Shown in pieces: positions 1-7,280 of a stretch of 11,830 nucleotides of DNA. Under the pieces are notes generated by a model, which saw only the letters and a program-made list of their open reading frames with translations, did not search any database and had not been told where the DNA came from. The stretch lies in contig CAYYMH010000087.1 of NCBI GenBank assembly GCA_964472785.1, positions 1 through 11,830 on the forward strand, given 5' to 3'. Positions within the stretch are counted from its first letter, which is position 1. The number at the start of each line of letters is the position of its first letter. Both the position numbers and the translations under genes were made by a program. Source of the DNA: CAYYMH01 sp964472785. Lineage in GTDB: Bacteria > Zhuqueibacterota > Zhuqueibacteria > Thermofontimicrobiales > Thermofontimicrobiaceae.

Positions 1-107
1 TAATCAAGTTAACATTATTGTGGAGTTCGGCAACCGTTTTTTATCATAACGTCTCTTTAGTTAAAGTGCGCTGGCTAATTTTCATGAAATAATATAGAAA
101 AAAGAAA

Positions 108-145
108 TCAAAGAGTCAAACAATTTTTCGGTTGTTGACTTTGAA
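108..145 (-). terminator. Probable intrinsic terminator after the M50 protease gene
   Basis: Read on the minus strand, an imperfect inverted repeat begins about 22 nt after the stop codon of the M50 gene. Its core arms are AGTCAACAA and TTGTTTGACT, with one bulged base and an 8-nt loop, and further pairing of TCAAA with TTTGA lies outside the core. A T-rich run (TGATTTCTTTTTTC) follows. The position and T-rich tail fit a Rho-independent terminator for the der-to-protease unit. The bulges and low GC make it weaker than the one at 5329-5355. Confidence 0.5.
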
Positions 146-166
146 TCCGTTATTTTAGGGTGCCAA

Positions 167-817
167 TTATAATGACATTGTGGAACCGGCAAAGAGTACG
201 GTAAAAAATTTTACAAACGGATTGATGATTGACCACAGGATCGAAAAATTGGATGTATAGCCGATAACAATGAGCAAAATCAAAAGCGGAGTCCCAAATT
301 TAAACAAGGGTTCGATTTGGTTTTCTAATTTTTGCGGCAGAATACCTAATAGAATTTTTGAGCCATCAAGCGGTGGAATTGGTAACAGATTGAAAATTGC
401 CAGTACGATATTGATTATCAGACCGAAGGCGATTATGAATTGAATAAAACCCATTATTCCAGGCTCTTGAATTTGTAAACTCTGAATTCCTAATATTCTG
501 CACAAAATCCCAAAGAATAAAGCGAGCAACAAGTTTGACACCGGACCGGCAAGCGACACCCAAAGCATGTCGCGTTTCGGATCCCGGAAATAGTTCGGAT
601 TTACAGGTACTGGTTTTGCCCATCCAATATGGACGATGAAAAGCATTGCGGTTCCGAGTAAGTCTAAATGGACAAAAGGATTGAGGGTCAATCGTCCCAT
701 TTCTTTCGCGGTTGGATCCCCTTTCAGATTGGCCACGAAAGCATGGGCATATTCGTGAAACGTGAGCGCGATTAAAATGGGCGGTGCAATTAATAAAAAT
801 TCGATTAATAGATTCAT
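167..817 (-). CDS. M50-family site-2-type membrane metalloprotease
   Basis: A 216-residue integral membrane protein of the M50 (site-2 protease) family, which cleaves substrates within or next to the membrane. The zinc motif HEYAH is at residues 21-25 inside the first hydrophobic segment. The second conserved motif, NLLPIPPLDG, is at 143-152, with Asp151 the expected third zinc ligand. GWAKPVPVNP at 65-74 is typical of the short bacterial subfamily without PDZ domains. Four or more hydrophobic segments are visible (about 5-28, 52-66, 85-110, 121-147, 175-188). The ATG lies 10 nt after the preceding metalloprotease stop, and that TAG stop sits inside the TAGGAA ribosome-site sequence, so translation is probably coupled. 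The substrate cannot be read from sequence, and nothing ties it to sigma-factor regulation here. Confidence 0.93.
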   Translation of the reverse strand: MNLLIEFLLIAPPILIALTFHEYAHAFVANLKGDPTAKEMGRLTLNPFVHLDLLGTAMLFIVHIGWAKPVPVNPNYFRDPKRDMLWVSLAGPVSNLLLALFFGILCRILGIQSLQIQEPGIMGFIQFIIAFGLIINIVLAIFNLLPIPPLDGSKILLGILPQKLENQIEPLFKFGTPLLILLIVIGYTSNFSILWSIINPFVKFFTVLFAGSTMSL

Positions 818-827
818 AATAAAATTC

Positions 828-2636
828 CTAATTTCTCACTAAAGCCAGTTTTTTCAGATCAATCTGTTTGCCGACCTGTAATGCGACCAAATAAATTCCG
901 CTGCCAACCAGGTTACCATTCTGATCCTTGCCATTCCATTCAAAGAAATCAAAAAATTTATTTGTGGCGTTAAAGCGGTGTTTTATGATTAAGCGACCGT
1001 CCTGTGATAATATAGTTAAATTTCCCCACTCATCATCGTGGACGTAAAACGTGATCGTGACCGGTCTGTTGTTACTAACGATAAGGGGATTCGGGTAAAT
1101 GTTTTCGATGTAATTTCTGTCATTATTCTGATCATTTTCATAGCCCGGAAAGAATGGGACAATTTCATAAGAATTGTCCGGATAGGTGACAACTGCATCA
1201 GCGTGCCAGAGTGTTTTATTGGCAACATTGAGTCGGATGCCGTGATAATCTGATAATTCGATCAGATTGTTTCTGAGCAAAAAATCGGTTCTATTTTTCG
1301 GATCATCTGACGGTATGTTTATTATGTCAATTCGGAAATCAGCTTTATCACTTAAATTAAAATTACCATCAATCGTTTTTGTCGGTGTGCTGAAATTTGT
1401 CACGATGAGGCCGATGTCCAAATCATGAGCCACATCTCTCACTTGGAACATTGTCGAGCTCATTTTATTCATTTGAGATTCGATAACCAGATCCCCGCCA
1501 TATATCGTGAAATTATCTTGAAACCGAACGCTGGGATAAAGATCGCCTTCCGGATAGAAGTTGATTGTATCGGCGCGATCACCTGTAAAATAATTCCATA
1601 AGCCGAATGAAGCCAGCTCATCATTAAAAGAGGTATTGTAATTACGAAGTACTCCGGGCATAATATTCATCACATTTTTGTCTGGAGTGTTCTCCCAGAT
1701 CTGCCAGATAAGATTTACATCATATTTTTTAGTAATCATGTGATTCCAAAGCGCAGCGCCGTACTCGTATCCACCGTTTGTGTATGAAAACGGATAATTT
1801 ATCCGCCGAAAAAACGAATCCAAATAATTCAGATAATCATTAACGTCCGGATGGGCATATTCTTCCATCCAGGTTGAACTCATTTCCATATAAAAGATAT
1901 CTTCTTCCCGGAAAGCATAGCCGACCTGAACGACGTGGAAATATTCATGGGCAAGTGTAACGCGGAGCGAACTTAGGGGAGGTGTCGGGAAACCTCGAAA
2001 ATCATTTTCAATTTCGATATAACATGAATAAGCAAGATCGCTGTTGGGCACTTTGCGTTCCAAATACGTTACTCCGTAGTCAAATATCTGAACCAAATAA
2101 ATATCAAACTTTGTTCCCAACCCATTAGAGTCAGCCGGCGGCGACTGGTATCCTAAACTGTCCACGATCAGTTGATGCGCATAGTCCGCATAAAACCCCA
2201 CATTCTCAACATAGTCGGGTATATCGTTTTTGTTGGTGTCCGTAAGTTCAACTGCATTTGTTCCATCTGTCGTATAATGAATCCGGAACCTGCCACTATG
2301 GCTGGTGTATTTATAAGGAAGATCATCATGTCGCATAAGATACCCTTGCAGTATTTGACGCACCGACGGATTCAATTTTTCCCAGTTAGCCTTAATTTCC
2401 TGTACCAAAATAGTGCCGTTTCTCAATGGACGCTCTTTTTGCTGGAGTATATATTCTTTGGGAAGATGTTCCGGAGCGAATAAACTTAACCCACCGTATT
2501 CCAAGTATTGTTCGTAACTTAGATTGCCTTTTTGGTAATCACTTTTAATTGATTCAAGTGCGAATTGCGCTTGTAATGAATTTATAATACCAAACGTTAA
2601 TAAAATCAGAAGGATGTGATGGTAAACTTTTTTCAA
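828..2636 (-). CDS. Secreted MXAN_6640-type metalloprotease with type IX sorting domain
   Basis: A 602-residue exported protein. An N-terminal signal peptide (hydrophobic residues about 8-20, ending LQAQ at 21-24) leads to a region with DTNKNDIPDYVENV at 133-146, a calcium-loop-like motif seen in MXAN_6640-type putative metalloproteases. The zinc motif HEYFH is at 230-234, and E258/E259 in WMEEY are candidates for the third ligand. Residues about 510-602 form a FlgD-Ig-like type IX sorting domain: YPNP at 514-517, WNGKDQNG near 567-574, GSGIY at 578-582 and KKLALVRN at the end. It is therefore expected to cross the inner membrane by Sec and then be exported by the type IX system to the cell surface or medium. 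The start is TTG, only 3 nt after the der stop, with AGGAG 10 nt upstream at 2647-2651. Peptidase activity is inferred from the motif; the substrate is unknown. Confidence 0.88.
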   Translation of the reverse strand: MKKVYHHILLILLTFGIINSLQAQFALESIKSDYQKGNLSYEQYLEYGGLSLFAPEHLPKEYILQQKERPLRNGTILVQEIKANWEKLNPSVRQILQGYLMRHDDLPYKYTSHSGRFRIHYTTDGTNAVELTDTNKNDIPDYVENVGFYADYAHQLIVDSLGYQSPPADSNGLGTKFDIYLVQIFDYGVTYLERKVPNSDLAYSCYIEIENDFRGFPTPPLSSLRVTLAHEYFHVVQVGYAFREEDIFYMEMSSTWMEEYAHPDVNDYLNYLDSFFRRINYPFSYTNGGYEYGAALWNHMITKKYDVNLIWQIWENTPDKNVMNIMPGVLRNYNTSFNDELASFGLWNYFTGDRADTINFYPEGDLYPSVRFQDNFTIYGGDLVIESQMNKMSSTMFQVRDVAHDLDIGLIVTNFSTPTKTIDGNFNLSDKADFRIDIINIPSDDPKNRTDFLLRNNLIELSDYHGIRLNVANKTLWHADAVVTYPDNSYEIVPFFPGYENDQNNDRNYIENIYPNPLIVSNNRPVTITFYVHDDEWGNLTILSQDGRLIIKHRFNATNKFFDFFEWNGKDQNGNLVGSGIYLVALQVGKQIDLKKLALVRN

Positions 2637-2639
2637 CAG

Positions 2640-3953
2640 TCATTTTCTCCTAAAAACCAGGGTTAACGGAACACCAAAGAATCCGTATTGCGTTCTTATC
2701 TTCTTTTCCAGAAATGAGCGATAGTTGGGTTTAATTAATTTTGGATGATTGCAATAAAAAGCAAACACCGGTGGCTTCGCTTTCAACTGGGTGACGTATT
2801 TTATTTTTATTTCTTTACCGGCAACTGCTGCAGGCGTTGTCTGTTTCAAAATCGGGTCGAAATATTTATTCAGCTCACTTGTTTTAATTGCTTTTTGTCG
2901 TTCTTGAAATACTGTTTTAGCAATATCGACAACTTTAAAAATTCGCTGCTTTGTCAATGCCGAGATGAAAATAATTGGCAGGTAATTGAAGAAAGGAATT
3001 TCGTCCTTTATCTCTTGCTCAAATAATTGAGCGGTTTTCGTGTCCTTTTCAATTAAATCCCATTTGTTTACTGCAATTATAATGCCCTTTTTAAATTGAA
3101 CGGCTTCGTCCAGCACTTTCTTGTCCTGATCTGTAATGCCTTCTGTGGCATCAATAATCACCACCGCTACATCACACCGCTGAATGCTGGATAAGCTTCG
3201 AATCGTGCTAAAATACTCGACATTTTCTTTCACCTTTGAACGTTTTCTCAATCCTGCCGTGTCAATCAACAAATATTGATGCCCGTGATATTGAAAAGCG
3301 GTGTCAATGGAATCGCGTGTCGTGCCCGGAATGTCGGTGACGATTAATTTTTCCTGTCCCAGTAGTGCGTTGACAAGTGACGATTTACCTACGTTCGGTT
3401 TTCCTACCACAGCAATTTTGATTTCGATCTCATCCGTACCAATCGGTTGTTGTTTGTTTGGAAATAAATCAACCAATTGATCCAAAAAATCTCCCACACT
3501 GCGCCCGCTCACTGCAGAAATCGGTAGCGGAGAATTCAATCCCAGTTTGAAAAAATCAGCAACTTCCAGTTCGCGCGCCTGATTATCGACTTTGTTTACG
3601 ACTAATAAAACCGGCTTTTCCGAACGCTTCAAAATTCTCGCTATTTCAGCGTCGATCGAAGTGATGCCAGTTACCGCATCCACCAAAAAAACAACAACAT
3701 TCGCCTCCTTTAAAGCGTGATTTGCCTGCTCCAGGACGGCACGATGGATTAAGTTGTCGGAGTCGGGTAAATAACCACCCGTATCGATGATCGTGAAATG
3801 AATGCCATTCCATTCCGCATCTGCATAATTCCGGTCACGAGTTACTCCGGGTTGATTGTCAATGATGGCTTCCCGTTTTTGGATAATGCGGTTGAATAAG
3901 GTTGATTTGCCGACATTCGGCCTGCCGATAATTGCTACGATATTTTTTTTCAT
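2640..3953 (-). CDS. der: Ribosome-assembly GTPase Der (EngA)
   Basis: A 437-residue double GTPase that acts in maturation of the 50S ribosomal subunit; the length is normal for the family. The first G domain has GRPNVGKS (10-17), DTGG (57-60), NKVD (120-123) and SAVSG (146-150). The second has GKPNVGKS (184-191), DTAG (231-234), NKWD (296-299) and SAL (331-333). A KH-like RNA-binding domain fills about 350-437, ending in GVPLTLVFRRK as expected. All nucleotide-binding motifs are intact. The ATG at 3953 lacks a clear Shine-Dalgarno sequence; the 43-nt gap from the upstream DUF512 gene is AT-rich. Der's last codons overlap the AGGAG that serves the next gene. Confidence 0.98.
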   Translation of the reverse strand: MKKNIVAIIGRPNVGKSTLFNRIIQKREAIIDNQPGVTRDRNYADAEWNGIHFTIIDTGGYLPDSDNLIHRAVLEQANHALKEANVVVFLVDAVTGITSIDAEIARILKRSEKPVLLVVNKVDNQARELEVADFFKLGLNSPLPISAVSGRSVGDFLDQLVDLFPNKQQPIGTDEIEIKIAVVGKPNVGKSSLVNALLGQEKLIVTDIPGTTRDSIDTAFQYHGHQYLLIDTAGLRKRSKVKENVEYFSTIRSLSSIQRCDVAVVIIDATEGITDQDKKVLDEAVQFKKGIIIAVNKWDLIEKDTKTAQLFEQEIKDEIPFFNYLPIIFISALTKQRIFKVVDIAKTVFQERQKAIKTSELNKYFDPILKQTTPAAVAGKEIKIKYVTQLKAKPPVFAFYCNHPKLIKPNYRSFLEKKIRTQYGFFGVPLTLVFRRK

Positions 3954-3996
3954 AATTTTTTTGTGTGAAAAAGTTGATGATGTAACTATCGATTTA

Positions 3997-5277
3997 TTAA
4001 TTTAAGGTCTCTATCAGGAATTGAAAATCATTTTCGACAACGACGATTTTTCGATTGAGTTTTTGTTCAAGTTTGTCTATCGTCCAATCATCTAAAAAAA
4101 GTCCTTGATGATTTAAGCAATTGGCAGGCATCGCTAAAATATCTCCCAAACGGGATGATCGAAGCTGATTGAAAATATCCTGACCTGTCAAAAGTCCGGT
4201 GACAGAGGCGCTGTTACCGTAAAATTCATTTTTGATAATATTTAATGAGACGTCCAAATTGTTAATTGTTCTCAAAACCGGAACAACATATTTGTTTAAA
4301 ATCGGGGCAGCAAGGGTGCCTGTTATTAGATTCAGCGATTTCCGTTCTGGTATTTTATGCGGAAAATCTTGGTTTTGTTCCTCGAATTGGTTGATAAAAT
4401 CCCGCGTCATTCCAACACCATTTTCGATTTGCGGGAAATCCTCATATTTAGATGCTGCAGGGAGCTCTTGATTCGCCAATATATAAAATTCATCTGCCAG
4501 ATAAACAAAGTAATCGTCATGAGTTTTCTTGTAATTATGAGCAATTTGTTCAATTGATGGAATGAATTGGTTCGCATACTTGGGCGTGACCGGTTTTAGA
4601 TTAAAAAGACCGTCCCGATGTTTTGTCAAGCCGACTGGTACGATAGCGATCGATTTCAAAAAGGGATAAAATTCTGCCAGACCATTGATTGTTTTTTTAA
4701 GCGATTCGCCATCATTAATACCGGGACAGAGGACAATTTGGGCATGAATCTGAATTTTATGATCGGTGAGAAACTTGATTTTATCCAAAATATGATCATC
4801 TTTTTTTGTGCCTAACATGACTTGTCGAGTCTTTGAATCGGTGCTGTGAACGGAAATGTAAATCGGTGATAAACGCTGTTCCGCAATCCGTGCCAGATCT
4901 TTTTTTGACGCGTTGGTCAACGTGACATAATTTCCGTGCAGAAATGAAAGCCGGTAATCTTCATCCTTGAAATAAATCGGCTCCCTCATGCCGGGCGGAT
5001 TCTGATCGATAAAACAGAAAATGCACTTGTTTCCGCAACAGCGAAATTTCATCGGCTGGAAATCAATGCCCAAATCTTCATCAAAATCTTTCTCGATCTC
5101 AAAGTAAATTTTATCACCATTTCGCTCGATTTGAATGTCGAGAAACTCATCGCTTGAATAATACCTGTAGTCGATAATATCATGGATTTCCCAATCATTG
5201 ATTTTGACCAAATCGTCGTTAACCTGTAAACCGATTTCTTCGGCGATGCTATTCGTCAGGATTTCTTTAATTTTCAT
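3997..5277 (-). CDS. DUF512 radical SAM protein with PDZ-like N-terminus
   Basis: A 426-residue cytoplasmic protein of the DUF512 family. Residues about 1-65 form a PDZ-like domain (LTNSIAEEIGLQVNDDLVKI). A radical SAM cluster motif follows, C81-x3-C85-x2-C88 in CGNKCIFCF, then DQNPPGMR, SFLHGNYVTLTN (111-122), ISVHS (141-145) and LCPGINDG (183-190). The C-terminal DUF512 part contains YLADEFYILA (259-268) and NGVGM (286-290). Relatives are annotated as putative FeS radical SAM enzymes; no reaction is established that I can cite. From general knowledge, DUF512 genes are often placed just upstream of der, as here, suggesting a link with ribosome or RNA function, but this is only inference. The ribosome site is weak. 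An intrinsic terminator 52 nt upstream implies a separate promoter, which I could not identify with confidence. Confidence 0.93.
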   Translation of the reverse strand: MKIKEILTNSIAEEIGLQVNDDLVKINDWEIHDIIDYRYYSSDEFLDIQIERNGDKIYFEIEKDFDEDLGIDFQPMKFRCCGNKCIFCFIDQNPPGMREPIYFKDEDYRLSFLHGNYVTLTNASKKDLARIAEQRLSPIYISVHSTDSKTRQVMLGTKKDDHILDKIKFLTDHKIQIHAQIVLCPGINDGESLKKTINGLAEFYPFLKSIAIVPVGLTKHRDGLFNLKPVTPKYANQFIPSIEQIAHNYKKTHDDYFVYLADEFYILANQELPAASKYEDFPQIENGVGMTRDFINQFEEQNQDFPHKIPERKSLNLITGTLAAPILNKYVVPVLRTINNLDVSLNIIKNEFYGNSASVTGLLTGQDIFNQLRSSRLGDILAMPANCLNHQGLFLDDWTIDKLEQKLNRKIVVVENDFQFLIETLN

Positions 5278-5328
5278 TCGTTTTCGTTTTTTTTGTTACT
5301 GTTAATTTTATACGATGGAGATAAAAAT

Positions 5329-5355
5329 AAACCCAGCTTTGTTCATGCTGGGTTT
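5329..5355 (-). terminator. Intrinsic terminator closing the envelope gene block
   Basis: On the minus strand, 29 nt after the FecR-gene stop, a perfect 9-bp stem (AAACCCAGC with GCTGGGTTT) encloses a 9-nt loop and is followed by TATTTTTAT. This is the clearest Rho-independent terminator in the window. It separates the exported-protein block from the DUF512-der block. Confidence 0.85.
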
Positions 5356-5384
5356 TGAAAATCATTCGATTTTTGTGTGTTTGA

Positions 5385-6128
5385 TTATTCGACACCATCA
5401 CGCAGTTTGTTCCATTTGACCCAATCATTTTCTTTATCTGCTTGCTCATCAATTTTCGACTTGTGATATTTTCCTTGCTGATTGATTTCGATTTGATACC
5501 CGGCAACGATTCTAACCCATTGATCTAAAGTCACTTCAAAAGGTCCCGGCACTTCTGTTGGTCCTGGTACTTCATGCGGTTGTTGATATTGTTCTGGTCG
5601 CGCTGAACGTGTACTATCATCATCAGCCATCCATGCCGGTCCAACATCAACGGCGCCTTTGTAAACGCAGACTTTTGTTGAGGAGTCGGCATCGATTCGG
5701 TAAATCGTGCCGCGAATCGAACACACTGCTGTTGGTGTTTTGACCTGGAATTTATTTTTTGAAAAAAGTTGTTTTATGTTTGCCCACAGGCTGCCGCTAC
5801 GCAACTCGGAATTATTCCGACCATCAGTGCCCGATTCCCTTAATGTGAAATCCGCATTTTCCCCGATACGTATGATGCCGTTATTTTTCAGTTTGATTTC
5901 ACACCGTGATTCGGATTGTGTTCTGAAGCAGTCACCGTTATAGACTGCTGAATTTATCCGGGCATTAAACCAATATTTTTTACCGTCAGGCTGAATTTTA
6001 ACATCACCGGGACTGCCTAATACAAAGTTAACACGACCAAGGGATTTTTGGCTTGTCTGCGCAAATCCTAAAAGGGAATTTAAAAATAAAACAACAATAA
6101 TGATTCGCGTAAATATTCTAAATTTCAT
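5385..6128 (-). CDS. Exported FecR-domain protein
   Basis: A 247-residue protein with a signal peptide (hydrophobic residues 8-22, ending GFAQ) followed by a FecR-type beta domain at about 35-162. Recognisable stretches are VYNGDCFRT (62-70), RIGENADFTL (87-96), LRSGSLWANI (109-118), VKTPTAVCSIRGT (129-141) and VYKGAVDV (155-162). In classical systems the FecR domain is the periplasmic sensor of an anti-sigma factor. This protein has no anti-sigma N-domain or internal transmembrane segment, and no ECF sigma factor is nearby, so a structural or cell-wall-associated role is more likely. Oddities are four cysteines in the mature domain (67, 76, 136, 154) and a duplicated EVPGP motif (186-190, 192-196). 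AGGAGG lies 4 nt before the ATG. The gene is last in its unit, 44 nt after the second CsgG-like gene. Confidence 0.88.
   Translation of the reverse strand: MKFRIFTRIIIVVLFLNSLLGFAQTSQKSLGRVNFVLGSPGDVKIQPDGKKYWFNARINSAVYNGDCFRTQSESRCEIKLKNNGIIRIGENADFTLRESGTDGRNNSELRSGSLWANIKQLFSKNKFQVKTPTAVCSIRGTIYRIDADSSTKVCVYKGAVDVGPAWMADDDSTRSARPEQYQQPHEVPGPTEVPGPFEVTLDQWVRIVAGYQIEINQQGKYHKSKIDEQADKENDWVKWNKLRDGVE
5542..5573 (-). repeat. Two-copy 18-nt tandem repeat encoding EVPGP
   Basis: Two nearly identical 14-nt stretches on the plus strand (GGTCCCGGCACTTC and GGTCCTGGTACTTC) start 18 nt apart within the FecR gene. They encode EVPGPT and EVPGPF in a proline-rich linker after the FecR domain. Differences at third codon positions suggest an old rather than recent duplication. 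Confidence 0.6.
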
Positions 6129-6172
6129 TTAACCTCCTCTTATGATACAAAGTGGATAATTGTATTTTAGTT

Positions 6173-7177
6173 TTACCTGATCGCTTCAGGTTTAATTAGG
6201 TCTCCCCGTCTGATATTTCCACCTTGAATGACTTTTGCTCTGCTGACCTGATCGCCGATGAATCCGGTGACCTGGATTTTAGCGATCAAGCCGGATTTTG
6301 AATTCGACTTTAAAAGATTCCGGATCGGGCTGTCATTCAAATCAAAATTCTGAGTCACACCAAAAATCTGTCCGACCCGAATTCCGGCACCTTGGCCCGG
6401 CTTGAAATAAACCAGTGTGTCAGCTCTCGTTTGGATGACTTTGCCAAGCCAGCTTATTTTGTTTGAATTGTTTACAACGGACAATGCGATTTTGTTGACT
6501 GCTTTTCGCAGAGCAATTCCGACAACATTTTGATCAAAGTCGAACATATTTTCAAAATCAAATTCTTTGGTTTGAATGCCGAAGCCCGGCTTGATTTCAC
6601 TGGTTGAAAAATGATCTGCAAATATAATTTCTCCCGTCGTTGTGGAAATCACCCGATAAGAGACCTTTGCAAAACCAACGGTTGCCTTGAGTGCCAGTTT
6701 CCATTTGTCATCTTCATTGTCAAAGTCGTGGGCACCAGTCTTTTGTCCCATATCCAGGATTCGACCAACAATAATGACATCAACACCCAGCGTCTTTCCC
6801 ACTTGTGCTGCTGTTTCTTCCGTAATTATACCGGATTGTCCCAATGCCTGTTCATTCAAAATTTTATCGAGCCTTGACCTTTCAACCAAGACGAATCGGT
6901 TAGAACGCATCAACTGGGTGATTAACATGTCTGCGAATGCGCTTCCGAGCTTGTCTGTACCGAATAGCGATTCATTCTCGAAATCAAATACAGCGATGCT
7001 TTTTTTTAGTCCATAGTAGGGACGAAATTCAGGTCCCTCGGTAATTTTTTTGATACGGTGGGTGTCCACACCGGGAATCATGGCACAGTTGAAAATATTT
7101 AAAAGAACAAGGGTTAAACAAAGCAGGTAAAAAAGTAAAACATAGACGCCTTGAGAGAAAGTAGAATTCGTTCTCAT
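6173..7177 (-). CDS. CsgG/HfaB-family outer-membrane protein, second paralogue, putative lipoprotein
   Basis: A 334-residue exported protein. The hydrophobic leader (11-29) ends in IFNC at 28-31, a possible but non-standard lipobox (Asn at -1), so Cys31 may be lipidated. The CsgG/HfaB core spans about 58-235: KKSIAVFDFEN (58-68), FADMLITQLMRSNRFVLVERSRLDKIL (81-107), AAQVGKTLGVDVIIVG (123-138) and ISTTTGEII (177-185). Residues about 241-334 resemble a FlgT C-terminal domain (GKVIQTRADTLVYFKPG, GIRVGQIFGV, GGNIRRGDLI). CsgG family members form oligomeric outer-membrane export pores. Relative to its upstream neighbour (7281-8216), the core is clearly homologous but diverged, so this is not a recent duplicate. 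It has no good ribosome site; a sigma70-like promoter ends about 12 nt before its ATG, so it may be read from a nearly leaderless mRNA. Confidence 0.88.
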   Translation of the reverse strand: MRTNSTFSQGVYVLLFYLLCLTLVLLNIFNCAMIPGVDTHRIKKITEGPEFRPYYGLKKSIAVFDFENESLFGTDKLGSAFADMLITQLMRSNRFVLVERSRLDKILNEQALGQSGIITEETAAQVGKTLGVDVIIVGRILDMGQKTGAHDFDNEDDKWKLALKATVGFAKVSYRVISTTTGEIIFADHFSTSEIKPGFGIQTKEFDFENMFDFDQNVVGIALRKAVNKIALSVVNNSNKISWLGKVIQTRADTLVYFKPGQGAGIRVGQIFGVTQNFDLNDSPIRNLLKSNSKSGLIAKIQVTGFIGDQVSRAKVIQGGNIRRGDLIKPEAIR

Positions 7178-7189
7178 GGAATAAATCCA

Positions 7190-7219
7190 ATTATATCACA
7201 ACTGCCTGAATTGTTTCAA
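7190..7219 (-). promoter_or_regulatory. Sigma70-like promoter before the second CsgG-like gene
   Basis: The minus strand carries TTGAAA (7219-7214), an 18-nt spacer and a perfect TATAAT (7195-7190). The -10 box ends 12 nt before the ATG at 7177, so the predicted transcript would begin only about 5 nt before the start codon. That agrees with the absence of a good Shine-Dalgarno sequence. AT-rich DNA can give such matches by chance. Confidence 0.45.
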
Positions 7220-7236
7220 GAAATCTTGAATTCAAG
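7215..7236. repeat. Overlapping palindromes TTCAAG / CTTGAA at the -35 region
   Basis: The hexamer TTCAAG and its complement occur three times in a row: TTCAAG, spacer AAAT, CTTGAA, then TTCAAG directly abutting. This makes a perfect 12-bp palindrome (7225-7236) overlapping a 16-bp inverted repeat (7215-7230). It covers and lies just upstream of the predicted -35 box, where a repressor or activator could bind. An operator role is inference. Confidence 0.4.
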
Positions 7237-7237
7237 T

Positions 7238-7269
7238 GGAAGTGGACGGTAACAAAAACGTCCACTTCC
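7238..7269 (-). terminator. Strong hairpin after the first CsgG-like gene, possible terminator or processing site
   Basis: A perfect 11-bp stem (GGAAGTGGACG with CGTCCACTTCC) with a 10-nt loop lies 11 nt beyond the stop codon of the 7281-8216 gene. The 3' side is followed by ACTTGAATTC, not a U tract. It may therefore protect or process the mRNA end, or cause pausing, rather than being a standard intrinsic terminator. Its place between a stop codon and a candidate promoter supports a transcript boundary. Confidence 0.45.
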
Positions 7270-7280
7270 GAAAATTTAGA

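Noticed and set aside
1..107. Possible short minus-strand frames (13 and 10 codons, overlapping as ATGA) after the probable terminator
   Set aside because: They are too short, have no ribosome site, and end before the window edge without recognisable features.
2172..2483. Plus-strand frame of 103 codons inside the metalloprotease gene
   Set aside because: It is antisense to a domain-supported gene, has no ribosome site or recognisable domain, and is best explained as a shadow frame.
5267..5506. Minus-strand open frame of 79 codons overlapping the end of the FecR gene and the start of the DUF512 gene
   Set aside because: It runs through the intrinsic terminator, overlaps two well-supported genes in another frame, and its low-complexity Lys/Asn-rich product has no recognisable domain.
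6687..7016. Plus-strand frame of 109 codons inside the second CsgG-like gene
   Set aside because: Serine- and proline-rich antisense translation of a well-supported gene; the same applies to similar plus-strand frames at 7519-8049, 10018-10245 and 11465-11725.
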